DNA of 44,345 bases from Lachnospiraceae bacterium (GCA_029008875.1 JAQXJP010000029.1:1-44345), one strand, 5' to 3'; positions 30,985-40,013 are shown, counted from the stretch's first letter. A program made the numbers and translations. The notes: generated by a model not told the origin, from the sequence alone.

Positions 30985-31578
30985 ATGAGAAAAGAACTCA
31001 TTGAACAACTGGAACAGTACATACCTTTTAACGAACAGGAAGAGCGGGATAAGGAACTGATCCTTCATATGCTCCGGACGCAACCGGATATTTTTGCCCG
31101 GGAAAACACTGCCGCGCACATGACTGCCTCCGCGTGGATTGTCAACAGAGCGCGGACGAAAGCTGTTATGGCGTATCACAATATCTATCATTCCTGGTCA
31201 TGGCTTGGAGGGCACGCGGACAAGGAGGAGGATTTGCTGAAGGTTGCACTCCGGGAAGCGCAGGAGGAAAGCGGAATCCAGAATGTGCGCCCCGTTAGTG
31301 ACCGCATCTTTTCCGTAGAAGTGTTGACTGTGGACGGACATGTAAAAAACGGAAAGTATGTATCCTCCCATCTGCACTTGAACATCACTTACCTTCTGGA
31401 GGCGGACGAGGACGAAGAATTGCGGATGAAGGAGGACGAAAACAGCGGGGTGGCGTGGTTTTCACTGGCAGAAGCGGTGGAGAGTTCCACGGAGGAATGG
31501 TTCAAGGAACACATCTACACCAAGTTGAACCGGAAATTGGAAAGGAGAAAAAATGAAAATAGAAGAGAAAAAATTTGA
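30985..31578 (+). CDS. Nudix hydrolase
   Basis: This is a 197-residue protein with a full Nudix box: G-x5-E-x7-REAQEESG, from GGHADKEEDLLKVALREAQE near residues 73-92. Members hydrolyse nucleoside diphosphates linked to another group, using Mg2+ bound by the REXXEE residues. The N-terminal 50 residues are helical. AGGATAGGAC precedes the ATG, six bases after the MFS stop. Its last 26 bases overlap the GNAT gene. It could be a housecleaning or sugar-nucleotide enzyme. Confidence 0.92.
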   Translation: MRKELIEQLEQYIPFNEQEERDKELILHMLRTQPDIFARENTAAHMTASAWIVNRARTKAVMAYHNIYHSWSWLGGHADKEEDLLKVALREAQEESGIQNVRPVSDRIFSVEVLTVDGHVKNGKYVSSHLHLNITYLLEADEDEELRMKEDENSGVAWFSLAEAVESSTEEWFKEHIYTKLNRKLERRKNENRREKI

Positions 31579-32095
31579 AATCGATGGGCACATGCTTCTT
31601 CTTCGAAATGCAAGGGAAGAGGAGGCGCAGATGCTTCTGGACTATCTGAAAACCGCTTGTGGGGAGACCAGATACCTCTCCAAGGAGCCGGAAGAGATTA
31701 AGATGACCCTGGAGGAGGAGCGGGGCTTCATCAAGAGTCAGAATGAATCCGACAACAATCTCATGCTCATCGGATTCTGGGATGGAGAATACGTGGGAAA
31801 CTGTTCCTTCATGGGATCTGACATGATGAGATACCGGCATCGAGCCAGCATGGGGATTGCACTGTATCAGAAGTTTACCGGGCTCGGCATCGGAAAAATC
31901 ATGGTTCGCGAGCTGTGCGATATTGCGAAGAACCATGGCTTTGAACAGATGGAACTTGAGGTGGTGGCGGACAATGAGCGCGCCATCGGGCTGTACAAAA
32001 AGATGGGATTTGAGATTTACGGGACATTTCCCCGCAACATGAAATATCCGGATGGAACTTATGCGGATGCCCATTGGATGATGAAGCTGTTGTAG
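31553..32095 (+). CDS. GNAT family N-acetyltransferase
   Basis: This 180-residue protein has a GNAT fold. The acetyl-CoA pyrophosphate loop is at FTGLGIGKIMVREL (about 105-118), followed by MELEVVADNERAIGLYKKMG and the ending YADAHWMMKLL, as in RimJ/RimL- and PhnO-like acetyltransferases. The substrate is unknown. GGAAAGGAG inside the Nudix gene precedes its ATG, so the two are translationally coupled. Confidence 0.92.
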   Translation: MKIEEKKFEIDGHMLLLRNAREEEAQMLLDYLKTACGETRYLSKEPEEIKMTLEEERGFIKSQNESDNNLMLIGFWDGEYVGNCSFMGSDMMRYRHRASMGIALYQKFTGLGIGKIMVRELCDIAKNHGFEQMELEVVADNERAIGLYKKMGFEIYGTFPRNMKYPDGTYADAHWMMKLL

Positions 32096-32117
32096 GAGGA
32101 CAGAGAGGGAGAAGCGT

Positions 32118-32918
32118 ATGGATTTTGGGATGCCCACATTGGTGGAAAACAGGACACTGGATGATAACGTGCGGCTCTGCAAGGAGCTGGGCCTGCAATT
32201 TGTGGAACTGAATATGAATTTCCCGCAATACCAGATCGAGAGTCTGGAGCAGACTGCAACCTATCGGGAGATTATGAAGCAGGAGGGAATCTATTTTACG
32301 ATTCACCTGGATGAAAATCTGAATGTGGCGGACTTCAACCATGCGGTGGCAAATGCATACATGGATACGGTAAGGAGGGCGATTGCCGTGGCCCACGAGA
32401 TCCATGCGCCCATCCTGAACATGCACATGAACCACGGCATATATCTGACCTTGCCGGACCGGAAAGTGCAGATGTATGAAGAGTACTTTGATATTTACAT
32501 GGAGGCTATGGAGCGGTTTATTCAGATGTGCGATTCCGAAATCGGGGAGGACGATATCCGAATCAGCGTGGAGAATACGGACGGCTTTTTCAACTTTGAG
32601 AAGTGTGCCATTGAGCGTATGCTGCAGAGTCCCCGTTTTTCCCTGACCTGGGACATCGGACATTCCCATGCCACCCAAAATGTGGACGAGGACTTTCTCA
32701 TGGCCCACGAGGACCGATTGCGGCATTTCCATATCCACGATGCCAAGGGAAGGCAGAACCATCTGGCGCTGGGAACGGGAGAGATTGATCTGCCACAGCG
32801 ACTTGCACTTGCCGGGAAACACAACTGCCGTTGTGTGGTGGAGACCAAAACCTTCGCCGCACTCCGAGAATCCATCCGACACATCCCTTCTGTCGCGGGG
32901 AGTATCCTGCTATCATGA
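32118..32918 (+). CDS. Sugar phosphate isomerase/epimerase-like TIM-barrel protein
   Basis: This 266-residue protein is of the xylose isomerase-like / AP endonuclease 2 superfamily. Likely metal-site residues are Glu in the RISVENTDG segment, Asp and His in TWDIGHSH, and His in RHFHIHDAKG, which is followed by HLALGTGEID. It would isomerise or epimerise a sugar or related polyol in the cytoplasm, with the substrate unknown. It starts after TAGGAGGACAGAGAGGGAG, 22 bases after the GNAT gene, and is probably the last gene of the AraC-led operon. Confidence 0.88.
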   Translation: MDFGMPTLVENRTLDDNVRLCKELGLQFVELNMNFPQYQIESLEQTATYREIMKQEGIYFTIHLDENLNVADFNHAVANAYMDTVRRAIAVAHEIHAPILNMHMNHGIYLTLPDRKVQMYEEYFDIYMEAMERFIQMCDSEIGEDDIRISVENTDGFFNFEKCAIERMLQSPRFSLTWDIGHSHATQNVDEDFLMAHEDRLRHFHIHDAKGRQNHLALGTGEIDLPQRLALAGKHNCRCVVETKTFAALRESIRHIPSVAGSILLS

Positions 32919-32969
32919 AAATGCCCAGTATTTGATTGGGAGAGCCCAGAAAATTGGTGAAGATTCCTC

Positions 32970-32999
32970 TTGTATCTGCAGTGCCAACAAGACTATAAT
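32970..32999 (+). promoter_or_regulatory. Promoter of the acyltransferase gene
   Basis: TTGTAT at 32970-32975 and TATAAT at 32994-32999 are 18 bases apart. The -10 element overlaps the in-frame ATG at 32998, so translation must start downstream of it. Confidence 0.65.
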
Positions 33000-33027
33000 G
33001 CCTCTCGGACAAAAAGGGGAAATAGAG

Positions 33028-34014
33028 TTGAGTAATATAGGAATTGCAGAAAAACCGAAACAGAGAGAATATCTCTTTGACAATTATAAGGTGTTTTTGA
33101 TAGTGCTTGTGGTGATCGGACATTTTATCGAACCGAGCTATGACCAGAACCCATATTTACACGAACTGAAATGGGCAATTGTGGCATTTCATATGCCGGC
33201 GTTTATCTTTATTTCGGGATATTTTTCCAAGAAAACGCCTTCGTTGAAAAAACTATTGGGCAGTCTTGTCATTCCGTATTTTGTATACGAGTTGCTCTAC
33301 TATTTGTTGTATACGCTGATTTTACATAAGGATACCGGATTGTATTTTGCCAGACCAAAGTTTTCCTTGTGGTATCTTATGGCGCTTTTTGCATGGAGAA
33401 TCATGGCTCCTGTGGTAAGAAAAATTCCGGGGCATTTGTTTTTGTCCATTGCTGCAGGGCTCCTGATTGGGATTGCCGATCTGGGGAATTTCCTGTCCAT
33501 TCCAAGAATTTTTTATTTCTTTCCATTCTTTTTGGCGGGCATGAATTTTGAAACAGAATGGTTGGATCGATTTCGCAATAAATGGGGATTTCTGGGAGCG
33601 CTTGGAATTTTGGCGGGATTTACCGTATTCCTGTTTACGGACCAATATCATGACAGGTTGTCTCCCTACATTTTCTACGGAAGATATTCTTATTATGGAA
33701 TGGATATGAACAATACAGAAGGAATCCTGGTGAGAATGCTGTGTTACTTGATTTCCTTCCTCCTGATCTATCTCTTTATGCTGGTTCTTCCCCGAGAAAA
33801 GAAATCCTATTCCTATCTGGGACAGAGAACCATGGCAATATACATTTTCCATGGAATGGTATACAACTGCATCAAATACAAGACGGAAATCCTGTCCTCC
33901 GTGCGAAGCAGCGGACAGAGTTTGCTGTTGATTCTCTTTTGCCTGTTTCTGGTGTGGTTGCTTTCGAGAAAACCGTTTGTGAGAGTGACAGACAAAATTT
34001 CACATCTAGTATAA
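33028..34014 (+). CDS. Membrane acyltransferase, family 3
   Basis: This is a 328-residue integral membrane protein with about ten hydrophobic segments. It begins near REYLFDNYKVFLIVLVVIGH, the Acyl_transf_3 signature, and has FHMPAFIFISGYFSKKTP. Members move acyl groups to sugars or surface polymers. The frame is open far upstream (from 32668), but that part overlaps the isomerase gene. The ATG at 32998 falls on the promoter -10, and a TTG at 33028 follows AAGGGGA by seven bases. I therefore use 33028. Confidence 0.88.
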   Translation: MSNIGIAEKPKQREYLFDNYKVFLIVLVVIGHFIEPSYDQNPYLHELKWAIVAFHMPAFIFISGYFSKKTPSLKKLLGSLVIPYFVYELLYYLLYTLILHKDTGLYFARPKFSLWYLMALFAWRIMAPVVRKIPGHLFLSIAAGLLIGIADLGNFLSIPRIFYFFPFFLAGMNFETEWLDRFRNKWGFLGALGILAGFTVFLFTDQYHDRLSPYIFYGRYSYYGMDMNNTEGILVRMLCYLISFLLIYLFMLVLPREKKSYSYLGQRTMAIYIFHGMVYNCIKYKTEILSSVRSSGQSLLLILFCLFLVWLLSRKPFVRVTDKISHLV

Positions 34015-34030
34015 TTAGGCACGTCCCTGA

Positions 34031-34059
34031 TTGAAAAGGATATGCACATGTGCTAGGAT
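34031..34059 (+). promoter_or_regulatory. Promoter of the hydrogenase-like/MCP and STAND gene pair
   Basis: TTGAAA at 34031-34036 and TAGGAT at 34054-34059 are 17 bases apart, with the start codon 48 bases further. No terminator lies between this point and the end of the STAND gene, so both genes are probably read from here. Confidence 0.6.
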
Positions 34060-34107
34060 AACGGAGAAAGGTTTTTACGTTACGAAAGTGGAAAAAGGGA
34101 GGAACAA

Positions 34108-36000
34108 ATGAATACAATGGGGCAGCTTGTTTATACGAACGAGAAATGTGTGGGGTGCAACAAATGTATCCGGGCCTGCGGGTGCGATGGGGCCAATATC
34201 GCAGTGACCGAGGGCGGAGTATCCCGCATCAGTGTGGACCCGTCAAAATGTATCGGCTGTGGGGCCTGCATCGATGCGTGTCAGCATAATGCCCGCTCCT
34301 TCTATGACGACACGGAGCGGTTTTTTGAGGATCTTGCCAGGGGCAAGAAGATTTCCCTTCTGCTGGCGCCCTCCTTTAAGGCCAACTATCCCAATGAGTA
34401 TGAAAGCGTGCTGGGCGGATTGAAAAATCTCGGCGTGCAGCATATCTATAACATCTCCTTCGGTGCGGACATCACCACCTGGGGATATCTGAATTACATC
34501 AAAAAATATAATTTTCTCGGCGGAATTTCGCAGCCCTGCCCGGCGGTGGTGGGATATATCGAGCGTTACATTCCGGAACTGTTACCCAAATTATTCCCGG
34601 TACACAGCCCTATGATGTGTGGGGCAGTCTATGTAAAAAAATATCTGCACAATGATGACGCGCTGGCGTTCATCAGTCCTTGTGTTGCCAAGAAAATGGA
34701 AATTGACGATCCCAACACGGGAGGCTATGTATCTTATAATGTGACCTTCGACCATCTCATGAAGTATGTGAAGGAGCATGGAATATCCGGAGCGCTGGCC
34801 TCCGATGAGATCGAATACGGACTTGGCTCTCTCTACCCGATGCCGGGAGGACTCAAGGAAAATGTATACTGGTTCCTCGGAAATGACGTCTTCATTCGCC
34901 AGGTCGAGGGACAGAGCCACATCTATCAGTACCTGCAGGAGAAGAGCGCTCAGATTGCCCACGGACAGACCCAGGCGCTCTTTATCGACGCATTAAACTG
35001 CGGGGAGGGATGTCTGTGCGGAACCGGTGTGGATGCGGAACACAAGCTGCACACGGACGCTTTTTACAACGTGCACCAGATTCGGCTGGCCAGCCAAAAG
35101 GATTCCAAGAAGGGACCCTGGGCCAAGAAACTGACACCGGAAAAGAGACTGGCGGCACTGAACAAACAGTTTAAAAAACTGGATTTGAAAGACTTCCTTC
35201 GAACATATACGGACCGCTCCCCGGAGTGCAGAAGACAAAGGCCGGATGTGAGGGCTCTGGAGCAGATTTATGAATCTATGCTGAAAACCACGCCGGAATC
35301 CCGAAGCATCGACTGTGAATGCTGCGGCTACAGCAGCTGCGAGGAGATGGCCTGCGCAATTTATCATGGATACAACCGCAAGGAGAACTGTATCCACTAT
35401 GTGAAGGATCAGATGCAGCACGAGCGGGAGATTGCGGCAGCAGTGCAGGGAACCATCAACACCGTCAACCGCCTGTTTGAAAATCTCTATAATGCGGTGG
35501 ACAACATGGCAAAGGGCAATGAGGACTCCGCGAAGGAGAGCACGGAGATCACCGTGGATATGGCCAATCTGGCGGAGTTCAACCGACAGCTCGACACAGC
35601 TTTGGAGGAGATTCAGGAATTGATTAAGGGGCTGGATGAAAATACGTCGGGAATCATGACGGTGGCCGCCAAGACCAACCTCCTGGCAATCAATGCGAGA
35701 ATCGAAGCCTCCCACGCTGGGGAAGCGGGAAGAGGCTTCGCTGTGGTTGCAAACGAGATCCAGGAGCTGGCGATTGTGGCAAAGGACACTGCGGAGATGA
35801 GCAACGAGAGCCAGGAAAAGATACTTCTCTCCATCCGCAAGCTGCTGGAGGAGGCGAAACTGCTCACGGAAACCATCACCACGGTGAACGACCGTGCGCA
35901 GACCCTGGCCGCCACCACGGAAGAGATATCGGCCTCTTCCGACGAAATCATCGCCACGGCGGACAATGTGATGACGGAACTGGAAAAACTGGTAAAGTAG
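34108..36000 (+). CDS. Ferredoxin/[FeFe]-hydrogenase-like/Fe-S/MCP fusion, cytoplasmic sensor
   Basis: This is a 630-residue fusion. Two [4Fe-4S] ferredoxin motifs are at Cys14/17/20/24 and Cys48/51/54/58. An [FeFe]-hydrogenase large-subunit-like domain (about 80-310) keeps four Cys at the H-cluster positions: Cys144 in SQPCPAVV, Cys192 in SPCVAKK, and Cys298 and Cys302 in LNCGEGC. The proton-transfer Cys of the TSCCP motif is Pro143 here. A four-Cys Fe-S domain (Cys403, 406, 411, 428) and an MCP signalling hairpin ([20 protein letters not shown]) follow. There are no membrane segments. It is probably a redox or gas sensor rather than an active hydrogenase. GGGAGG precedes the ATG. Confidence 0.85.
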   Translation: MNTMGQLVYTNEKCVGCNKCIRACGCDGANIAVTEGGVSRISVDPSKCIGCGACIDACQHNARSFYDDTERFFEDLARGKKISLLLAPSFKANYPNEYESVLGGLKNLGVQHIYNISFGADITTWGYLNYIKKYNFLGGISQPCPAVVGYIERYIPELLPKLFPVHSPMMCGAVYVKKYLHNDDALAFISPCVAKKMEIDDPNTGGYVSYNVTFDHLMKYVKEHGISGALASDEIEYGLGSLYPMPGGLKENVYWFLGNDVFIRQVEGQSHIYQYLQEKSAQIAHGQTQALFIDALNCGEGCLCGTGVDAEHKLHTDAFYNVHQIRLASQKDSKKGPWAKKLTPEKRLAALNKQFKKLDLKDFLRTYTDRSPECRRQRPDVRALEQIYESMLKTTPESRSIDCECCGYSSCEEMACAIYHGYNRKENCIHYVKDQMQHEREIAAAVQGTINTVNRLFENLYNAVDNMAKGNEDSAKESTEITVDMANLAEFNRQLDTALEEIQELIKGLDENTSGIMTVAAKTNLLAINARIEASHAGEAGRGFAVVANEIQELAIVAKDTAEMSNESQEKILLSIRKLLEEAKLLTETITTVNDRAQTLAATTEEISASSDEIIATADNVMTELEKLVK

Positions 36001-36038
36001 AAAAACAGAGAAACACAGGATAGGTCGGAGGTTTTGGT

Positions 36039-39000
36039 ATGCCAAAGGCAGTGATGCAGGAGATTGCAACGTTTTCCAATCAAAATGCAGAGGACTTATT
36101 TACGGACCGGGAGACGCCCAGAAATGCATTCTGGAACGTTTACCATGGGATGGAGCCCGGGGATTTTGAGGTAATCGCATATTACGGGGTCGGTGGAATC
36201 GGAAAGACCAGTCTGCTCAAGAAGCTGGGCCGGGAGATGGATTCGGATGAACATAACCCCAACGGCAAGCTGGATCACGCCTTTTTCAGCTTTGAGGGGC
36301 AGGCCTCCAAGGAGGATTTTTTGTTCAGCCTCTCCAGACAGATGATGCTGTGCAACAAGGGGCTGCGTTTTCCACTTTTGGATACTGCGCTGCTCAAGAT
36401 TGCCAACGAGGAGGGCAAGGACATCTCCCAGTATGAGGCGAGCGCCAAGAAGTCCTTTATGGACAATCCGCTGGTGGATGTGGCGCTGGGCGTGGGGGAT
36501 GCCATCTTCTCCGGAGTCGGGGTGGCGGCCACCATCGTGGACGATGTGGTCAGCTTCGCCTACGCAAAAAAGGATAAAAAAGATCGGGAGAACGGCAAGT
36601 TCGCCCAGGTATATAAGGAGATTGAGTACAGTTCCAGCGGGGAGCTGCGGCAGAATCTTCAGAAGTATTTTAAGTGGGATGTTTTTGACACCTTCGGGGG
36701 AAGAGAGCGTCCCTATGTCATTTTTCTGGATGGATATGAGAAGCTGGTGAGTCTCCTTCGAGATGGGAAGTTGGCCGAGTACGAGGACAACTGGATCAGC
36801 AAACCGGGGGAGGGGCTCGTCAATATCCCCAACACCCTGTGGGTCATCGCAGGGAGAGAGAAGATCAATTGGAACAAGGAGATATTGCCGGAGGAGCACA
36901 AACACCGGATGGGGGACTTGTCCCAAAAGGACGCTTCCGATTACTTTAGAAAGGCCGGGGTTGCGGAGGAGGACCTCATCAAGCAACTGTATGAGCTGTC
37001 AAACGGGACTCCGGTATACATGGATTTGTGCGTGAAAACCTACCGGGATGTGAAGCAGACCAGACAGCCGGTGTTCGATGACTTCGGACGGGATACGGCG
37101 GAGTTGGCAAAGCGGTATTTCACCGGAATGGATGAGGCCGCCCGCACCATTATGATTATGCTTTCCTGGTTCCCGGATGGCTGGGACGAGGAAATGGCGT
37201 TAAGTGTGGGGGAAAAATTGGGATATGGCATGTATCTGCCACGCCTCCACGATCTGTTGACGCTGTCCTTGTTCGAGCGGCTATCCTCGGGGTACCGTCT
37301 GCATGAGACATTTCGAAATGTGACTCGAACCATATCCAGCGCCCAGACAAACAGCGGAATTCAGGCGGCGATCATCGCATATCTGAAGGAGTGGCTGTTG
37401 GGTTCCGATGCTGCCATGTTCCGAATGGAGAAGTTGCGTCAATTTTGCAGTCTCATTGATGAATACGATGGGGATCTGAAATTGACTGAGGACGAGCTGA
37501 AGAGAATCGTAGAAATCGTGGAGGACGAGACAGTCCGCAGCGGCGATTACTTCACAGGGCAGGAATTGATCGACGGATTGTATCGCTACGTGAAAGACAA
37601 CAACTGTGGCACGGAGACTTTGATAAAATGCGAAAATCTGCGCAATATGAATTGGTATCGGCTGGGAAAAAACCAGGAACTGATGGCGGCGGCAGAGGAG
37701 ACCTATACCATTGCCACCAAGAAACTCTCCATGGACCATCCGGAAACCCTGCAGGCGGTGTACTGCTTGTGCCTTGCCCTTTTTTCCGCGGGGGAATACG
37801 GGAAAGCCAGGGACCTGGGCAGACTGTGTTACGAATCCCGCAAGCGGGTGCTTGGGGAGGAGAACCCGGACACGCTTGATGCCATGAGCATGCTGGCCAC
37901 GAACTATATGATGAACGGGGAGTTCAGAAAGGCCAAAGAATTGCAGGAGAACTGCCACGCCATTCGGAGTCGCCTGCTTGGAGAGAACCACCCGGACACG
38001 CTGCAGTCTCTGAATGATTTGGCTACCGTTTATGCAAATATGGGCGAGTATATAAAGGCGCTGGAACTGAGGAAGCAGTGCTATGAGGCCAGATGTCGGA
38101 CTCTGGGTGAGGAACACCCGGACACGCTTTCTTCCTTAAGCGGCCTGGCTGCATCCTACAATCTGGTGGGAGATTATGAAAAGGGGCAGGAGTTGTATGA
38201 ACGATGCTACCAATTGCGTCTTGGCCTGTTGGGTGAGGAGCATCCCTCCACCTTGTCCTCTTTAAACAACCTAGCGGTAAATTGCAGCAACCGTGGGGAA
38301 TATGCGAAAGCGTTGGAGTTGTTCCAAAAATGCTATGAAATCCGCCTTCGCCTGTTGGGAGAGGATCACCCGGACACACTGAATACCATGAGCGGTGTGG
38401 CGAACGGATATGACGATCTGGGAGACCATGCCAAGGCATTGGAGCTTCATCAGCAATGCTACGAACGGAAGAGACGTGTGCTGGGAGAAGAGCATCCGTC
38501 CACACTCCGCTCGCTGAACAGTATGGCAGTGGCATACGATAATTCGCGGGATTATCAGAAAGCCCAGCAGCTTTATCAGAAGTGCTATGAGGCGAGAAGA
38601 CGTTTGCTGGGGGAGGAACATCCGGACACTCTTGGGGCCTTAAGCAATCTGGCGGGGACATTTGCTTCCCTAGGTGAGCAGGAAAAAGCTTTGGAATTGA
38701 AGAAGCAGGTATATGAGAGAAAATGTCGCGCACTGGGGGAGGAGCATCCATCCACGCTGATTTCGCTTCACAACCTGGCGTTGCAGTACTCCACCATGGG
38801 TGACGGGCAGAAAGCCATGGAATTGAAGGGAAAATGTTACGAACTCCGAAGCCGTGTGTTGGGAGAAGACCATCCGGATACATTGGGAACTCTGCGAACC
38901 CTGGCGGCAGAATACTCTTATGCAGGGGATTATGAAAAAGCCCGGGAGCTATATGAAAAATGTTACGAGCCCATGGTGCACACATTGGGGCAGGAACATC

Positions 39001-39956
39001 CGAAAACCATGTATGTGCTTATGCGCATTGCAGCCATGTACAGCCTCTTACAGCAGCACGATAGGGCGATGGAACTGTATGAAAAAGACTATGAAATGTA
39101 TGTCCGCGTGCTGGGAGAAGACCACCCGGAAACCATTGCATGCCTAACCCTGATAGCGGAAGAGTATGATGAAACGGGGAATCCGGCCAAGGCGTTGGAG
39201 GCGTATCGGAAGTGCTACGAGGGGCGGCTAAATCTGTTCGGAGAGGAACATGCTGACACGGTGAGGTCCATGGTAGGCATGGCGTATGAATATGAGCGCC
39301 TCGGGAAGCGTGAGAAAGCGTGTGACCTGTATGAAAAAGCCTACGAAATCCGGAAAAAGATTCTGGGTCCCACCCATATGGACACGGCAATGTCGCTTTA
39401 TTCATGGGCAGACTGCCTTGAGGATGACGGGAATTATCAAAAGGCGGCGGAACTGTTTCAGTTGTGTTACGAGAGTAGGAAAAAAGCTCTCGGTTTGGAC
39501 GATGGGAAAACCATCAATGCGTTTCAGGGCATGATAAGGTGCTACAGAATCCTAAAAAAGAGAGAAAAAGTGAAGGAATTATGCCAGGCATGTTATGAAG
39601 AGCGGCTGCAGCAGTTGGGGGAGGAGCACCCCAATACATACTGGGCACTGGATAAACTGGCAGAGGCCAATTATGAAATCGGGGAGTATCAGAAATCGGC
39701 GGAGCAGTTTGAGCAGTGCTATGAGGAACTGAAGCGCAGGAAAGGGGAAACGGATGAGGCGACCCTCGAGGAATTGTACTGTTTTGCAAAATCGGTAAAC
39801 GCGCTCAAAGAGTTTGAGCGCGCGGCGGAGTTGTTCCGGGAATGTTACCGGCTCCGCGCCCAAATATTCGGGCCGGATTCGGAGGAAGTCCAGGCAGTGC
39901 AAAGGAGCCTTCGAAAAGCAGCGTACCGATTGGACAACCATTATGTAAAAATCTAA
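36039..39956 (+). CDS. STAND (NB-ARC-like) ATPase with 18 tandem TPR-like units
   Basis: This is a 1305-residue protein. Walker A GVGGIGKT is at residues 50-57 and Walker B VIFLDGYE at 227-234. WVIAGREK (268-275), NGTPVYMDL (322-330) and RLHETFRN in the winged-helix position are STAND hallmarks. A Gly/Val-rich hydrophobic segment (about 143-176) interrupts the nucleotide domain. From about residue 545 to the end, 42-residue TPR-like units (A-LE-x-x-CYE-x-R, LGEEHPDTL-x-SL-x-x-LA) run to the C-terminus. There is no separate N-terminal effector domain. AGGTCGGAGG precedes the ATG, 38 bases after the upstream sensor gene. It could be a signal-responsive switch or a phage-defence protein. Confidence 0.88.
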   Translation: MPKAVMQEIATFSNQNAEDLFTDRETPRNAFWNVYHGMEPGDFEVIAYYGVGGIGKTSLLKKLGREMDSDEHNPNGKLDHAFFSFEGQASKEDFLFSLSRQMMLCNKGLRFPLLDTALLKIANEEGKDISQYEASAKKSFMDNPLVDVALGVGDAIFSGVGVAATIVDDVVSFAYAKKDKKDRENGKFAQVYKEIEYSSSGELRQNLQKYFKWDVFDTFGGRERPYVIFLDGYEKLVSLLRDGKLAEYEDNWISKPGEGLVNIPNTLWVIAGREKINWNKEILPEEHKHRMGDLSQKDASDYFRKAGVAEEDLIKQLYELSNGTPVYMDLCVKTYRDVKQTRQPVFDDFGRDTAELAKRYFTGMDEAARTIMIMLSWFPDGWDEEMALSVGEKLGYGMYLPRLHDLLTLSLFERLSSGYRLHETFRNVTRTISSAQTNSGIQAAIIAYLKEWLLGSDAAMFRMEKLRQFCSLIDEYDGDLKLTEDELKRIVEIVEDETVRSGDYFTGQELIDGLYRYVKDNNCGTETLIKCENLRNMNWYRLGKNQELMAAAEETYTIATKKLSMDHPETLQAVYCLCLALFSAGEYGKARDLGRLCYESRKRVLGEENPDTLDAMSMLATNYMMNGEFRKAKELQENCHAIRSRLLGENHPDTLQSLNDLATVYANMGEYIKALELRKQCYEARCRTLGEEHPDTLSSLSGLAASYNLVGDYEKGQELYERCYQLRLGLLGEEHPSTLSSLNNLAVNCSNRGEYAKALELFQKCYEIRLRLLGEDHPDTLNTMSGVANGYDDLGDHAKALELHQQCYERKRRVLGEEHPSTLRSLNSMAVAYDNSRDYQKAQQLYQKCYEARRRLLGEEHPDTLGALSNLAGTFASLGEQEKALELKKQVYERKCRALGEEHPSTLISLHNLALQYSTMGDGQKAMELKGKCYELRSRVLGEDHPDTLGTLRTLAAEYSYAGDYEKARELYEKCYEPMVHTLGQEHPKTMYVLMRIAAMYSLLQQHDRAMELYEKDYEMYVRVLGEDHPETIACLTLIAEEYDETGNPAKALEAYRKCYEGRLNLFGEEHADTVRSMVGMAYEYERLGKREKACDLYEKAYEIRKKILGPTHMDTAMSLYSWADCLEDDGNYQKAAELFQLCYESRKKALGLDDGKTINAFQGMIRCYRILKKREKVKELCQACYEERLQQLGEEHPNTYWALDKLAEANYEIGEYQKSAEQFEQCYEELKRRKGETDEATLEELYCFAKSVNALKEFERAAELFRECYRLRAQIFGPDSEEVQAVQRSLRKAAYRLDNHYVKI
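37725..39869 (+). repeat. Tandem 126-bp coding repeats in the STAND gene
   Basis: The codons for the LGEEHP-type segment start at 37725, 37851, 37977, 38103, 38229 and so on to 39867. Seventeen intervals add up to exactly 2142 bases (17 x 126). The middle units (38103-38900) are the most alike; the first and last are worn. No net insertion or deletion has occurred in the array. Confidence 0.9.
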
Positions 39957-39971
39957 AGAAAGTATAAATTA

Positions 39972-39998
39972 TTAGCACTCGCTATTGACGAGTGCTAA
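39972..39998 (+). promoter_or_regulatory. CIRCE operator (HrcA-binding site)
   Basis: TTAGCACTC at 39972-39980, nine bases, and GAGTGCTAA at 39990-39998 form the exact consensus CIRCE inverted repeat. HrcA binds such sites and represses heat-shock genes. It starts 16 bases after the STAND gene stop. Confidence 0.97.
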
Positions 39999-40013
39999 TA
40001 AAGGTGTTATAAC
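39985..40013 (+). promoter_or_regulatory. Heat-shock promoter of hsp20 overlapping CIRCE
   Basis: TTGACG at 39985-39990 and TATAAC at 40008-40013 are 17 bases apart. The -35 element lies in the spacer of the CIRCE repeat, so bound HrcA would block RNA polymerase. A leader of roughly 110 nt follows, including a small GGAAC/GTTCC hairpin; no clear RNA thermometer was recognised. Confidence 0.75.

Noticed and set aside
31899-32882. 327-codon minus-strand frame opposite the GNAT and isomerase genes
   Set aside because: It spans two well-supported genes in antisense and shows no recognisable domain.
32668-33027. Upstream extension of the acyltransferase frame
   Set aside because: It overlaps the isomerase gene out of frame, is not hydrophobic, and its region contains the promoter of the acyltransferase gene.
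34993-36069. 358-codon minus-strand frame opposite the hydrogenase-like/MCP gene
   Set aside because: It is antisense to a clear domain-rich gene in a GC-richer stretch; it has no motif and no ribosome-binding site worth noting.
38023-38985. 320-codon open frame on the minus strand inside the STAND gene
   Set aside because: It lies antisense to the TPR repeats. A repeat with exact 126-bp period keeps an antisense frame open once one unit is open, and the protein has no family character.
37725-39869. Possible CRISPR array or satellite repeat
   Set aside because: The period is 126 bp, the units are coding and imperfect, and the reading frame continues throughout; they are protein repeats.
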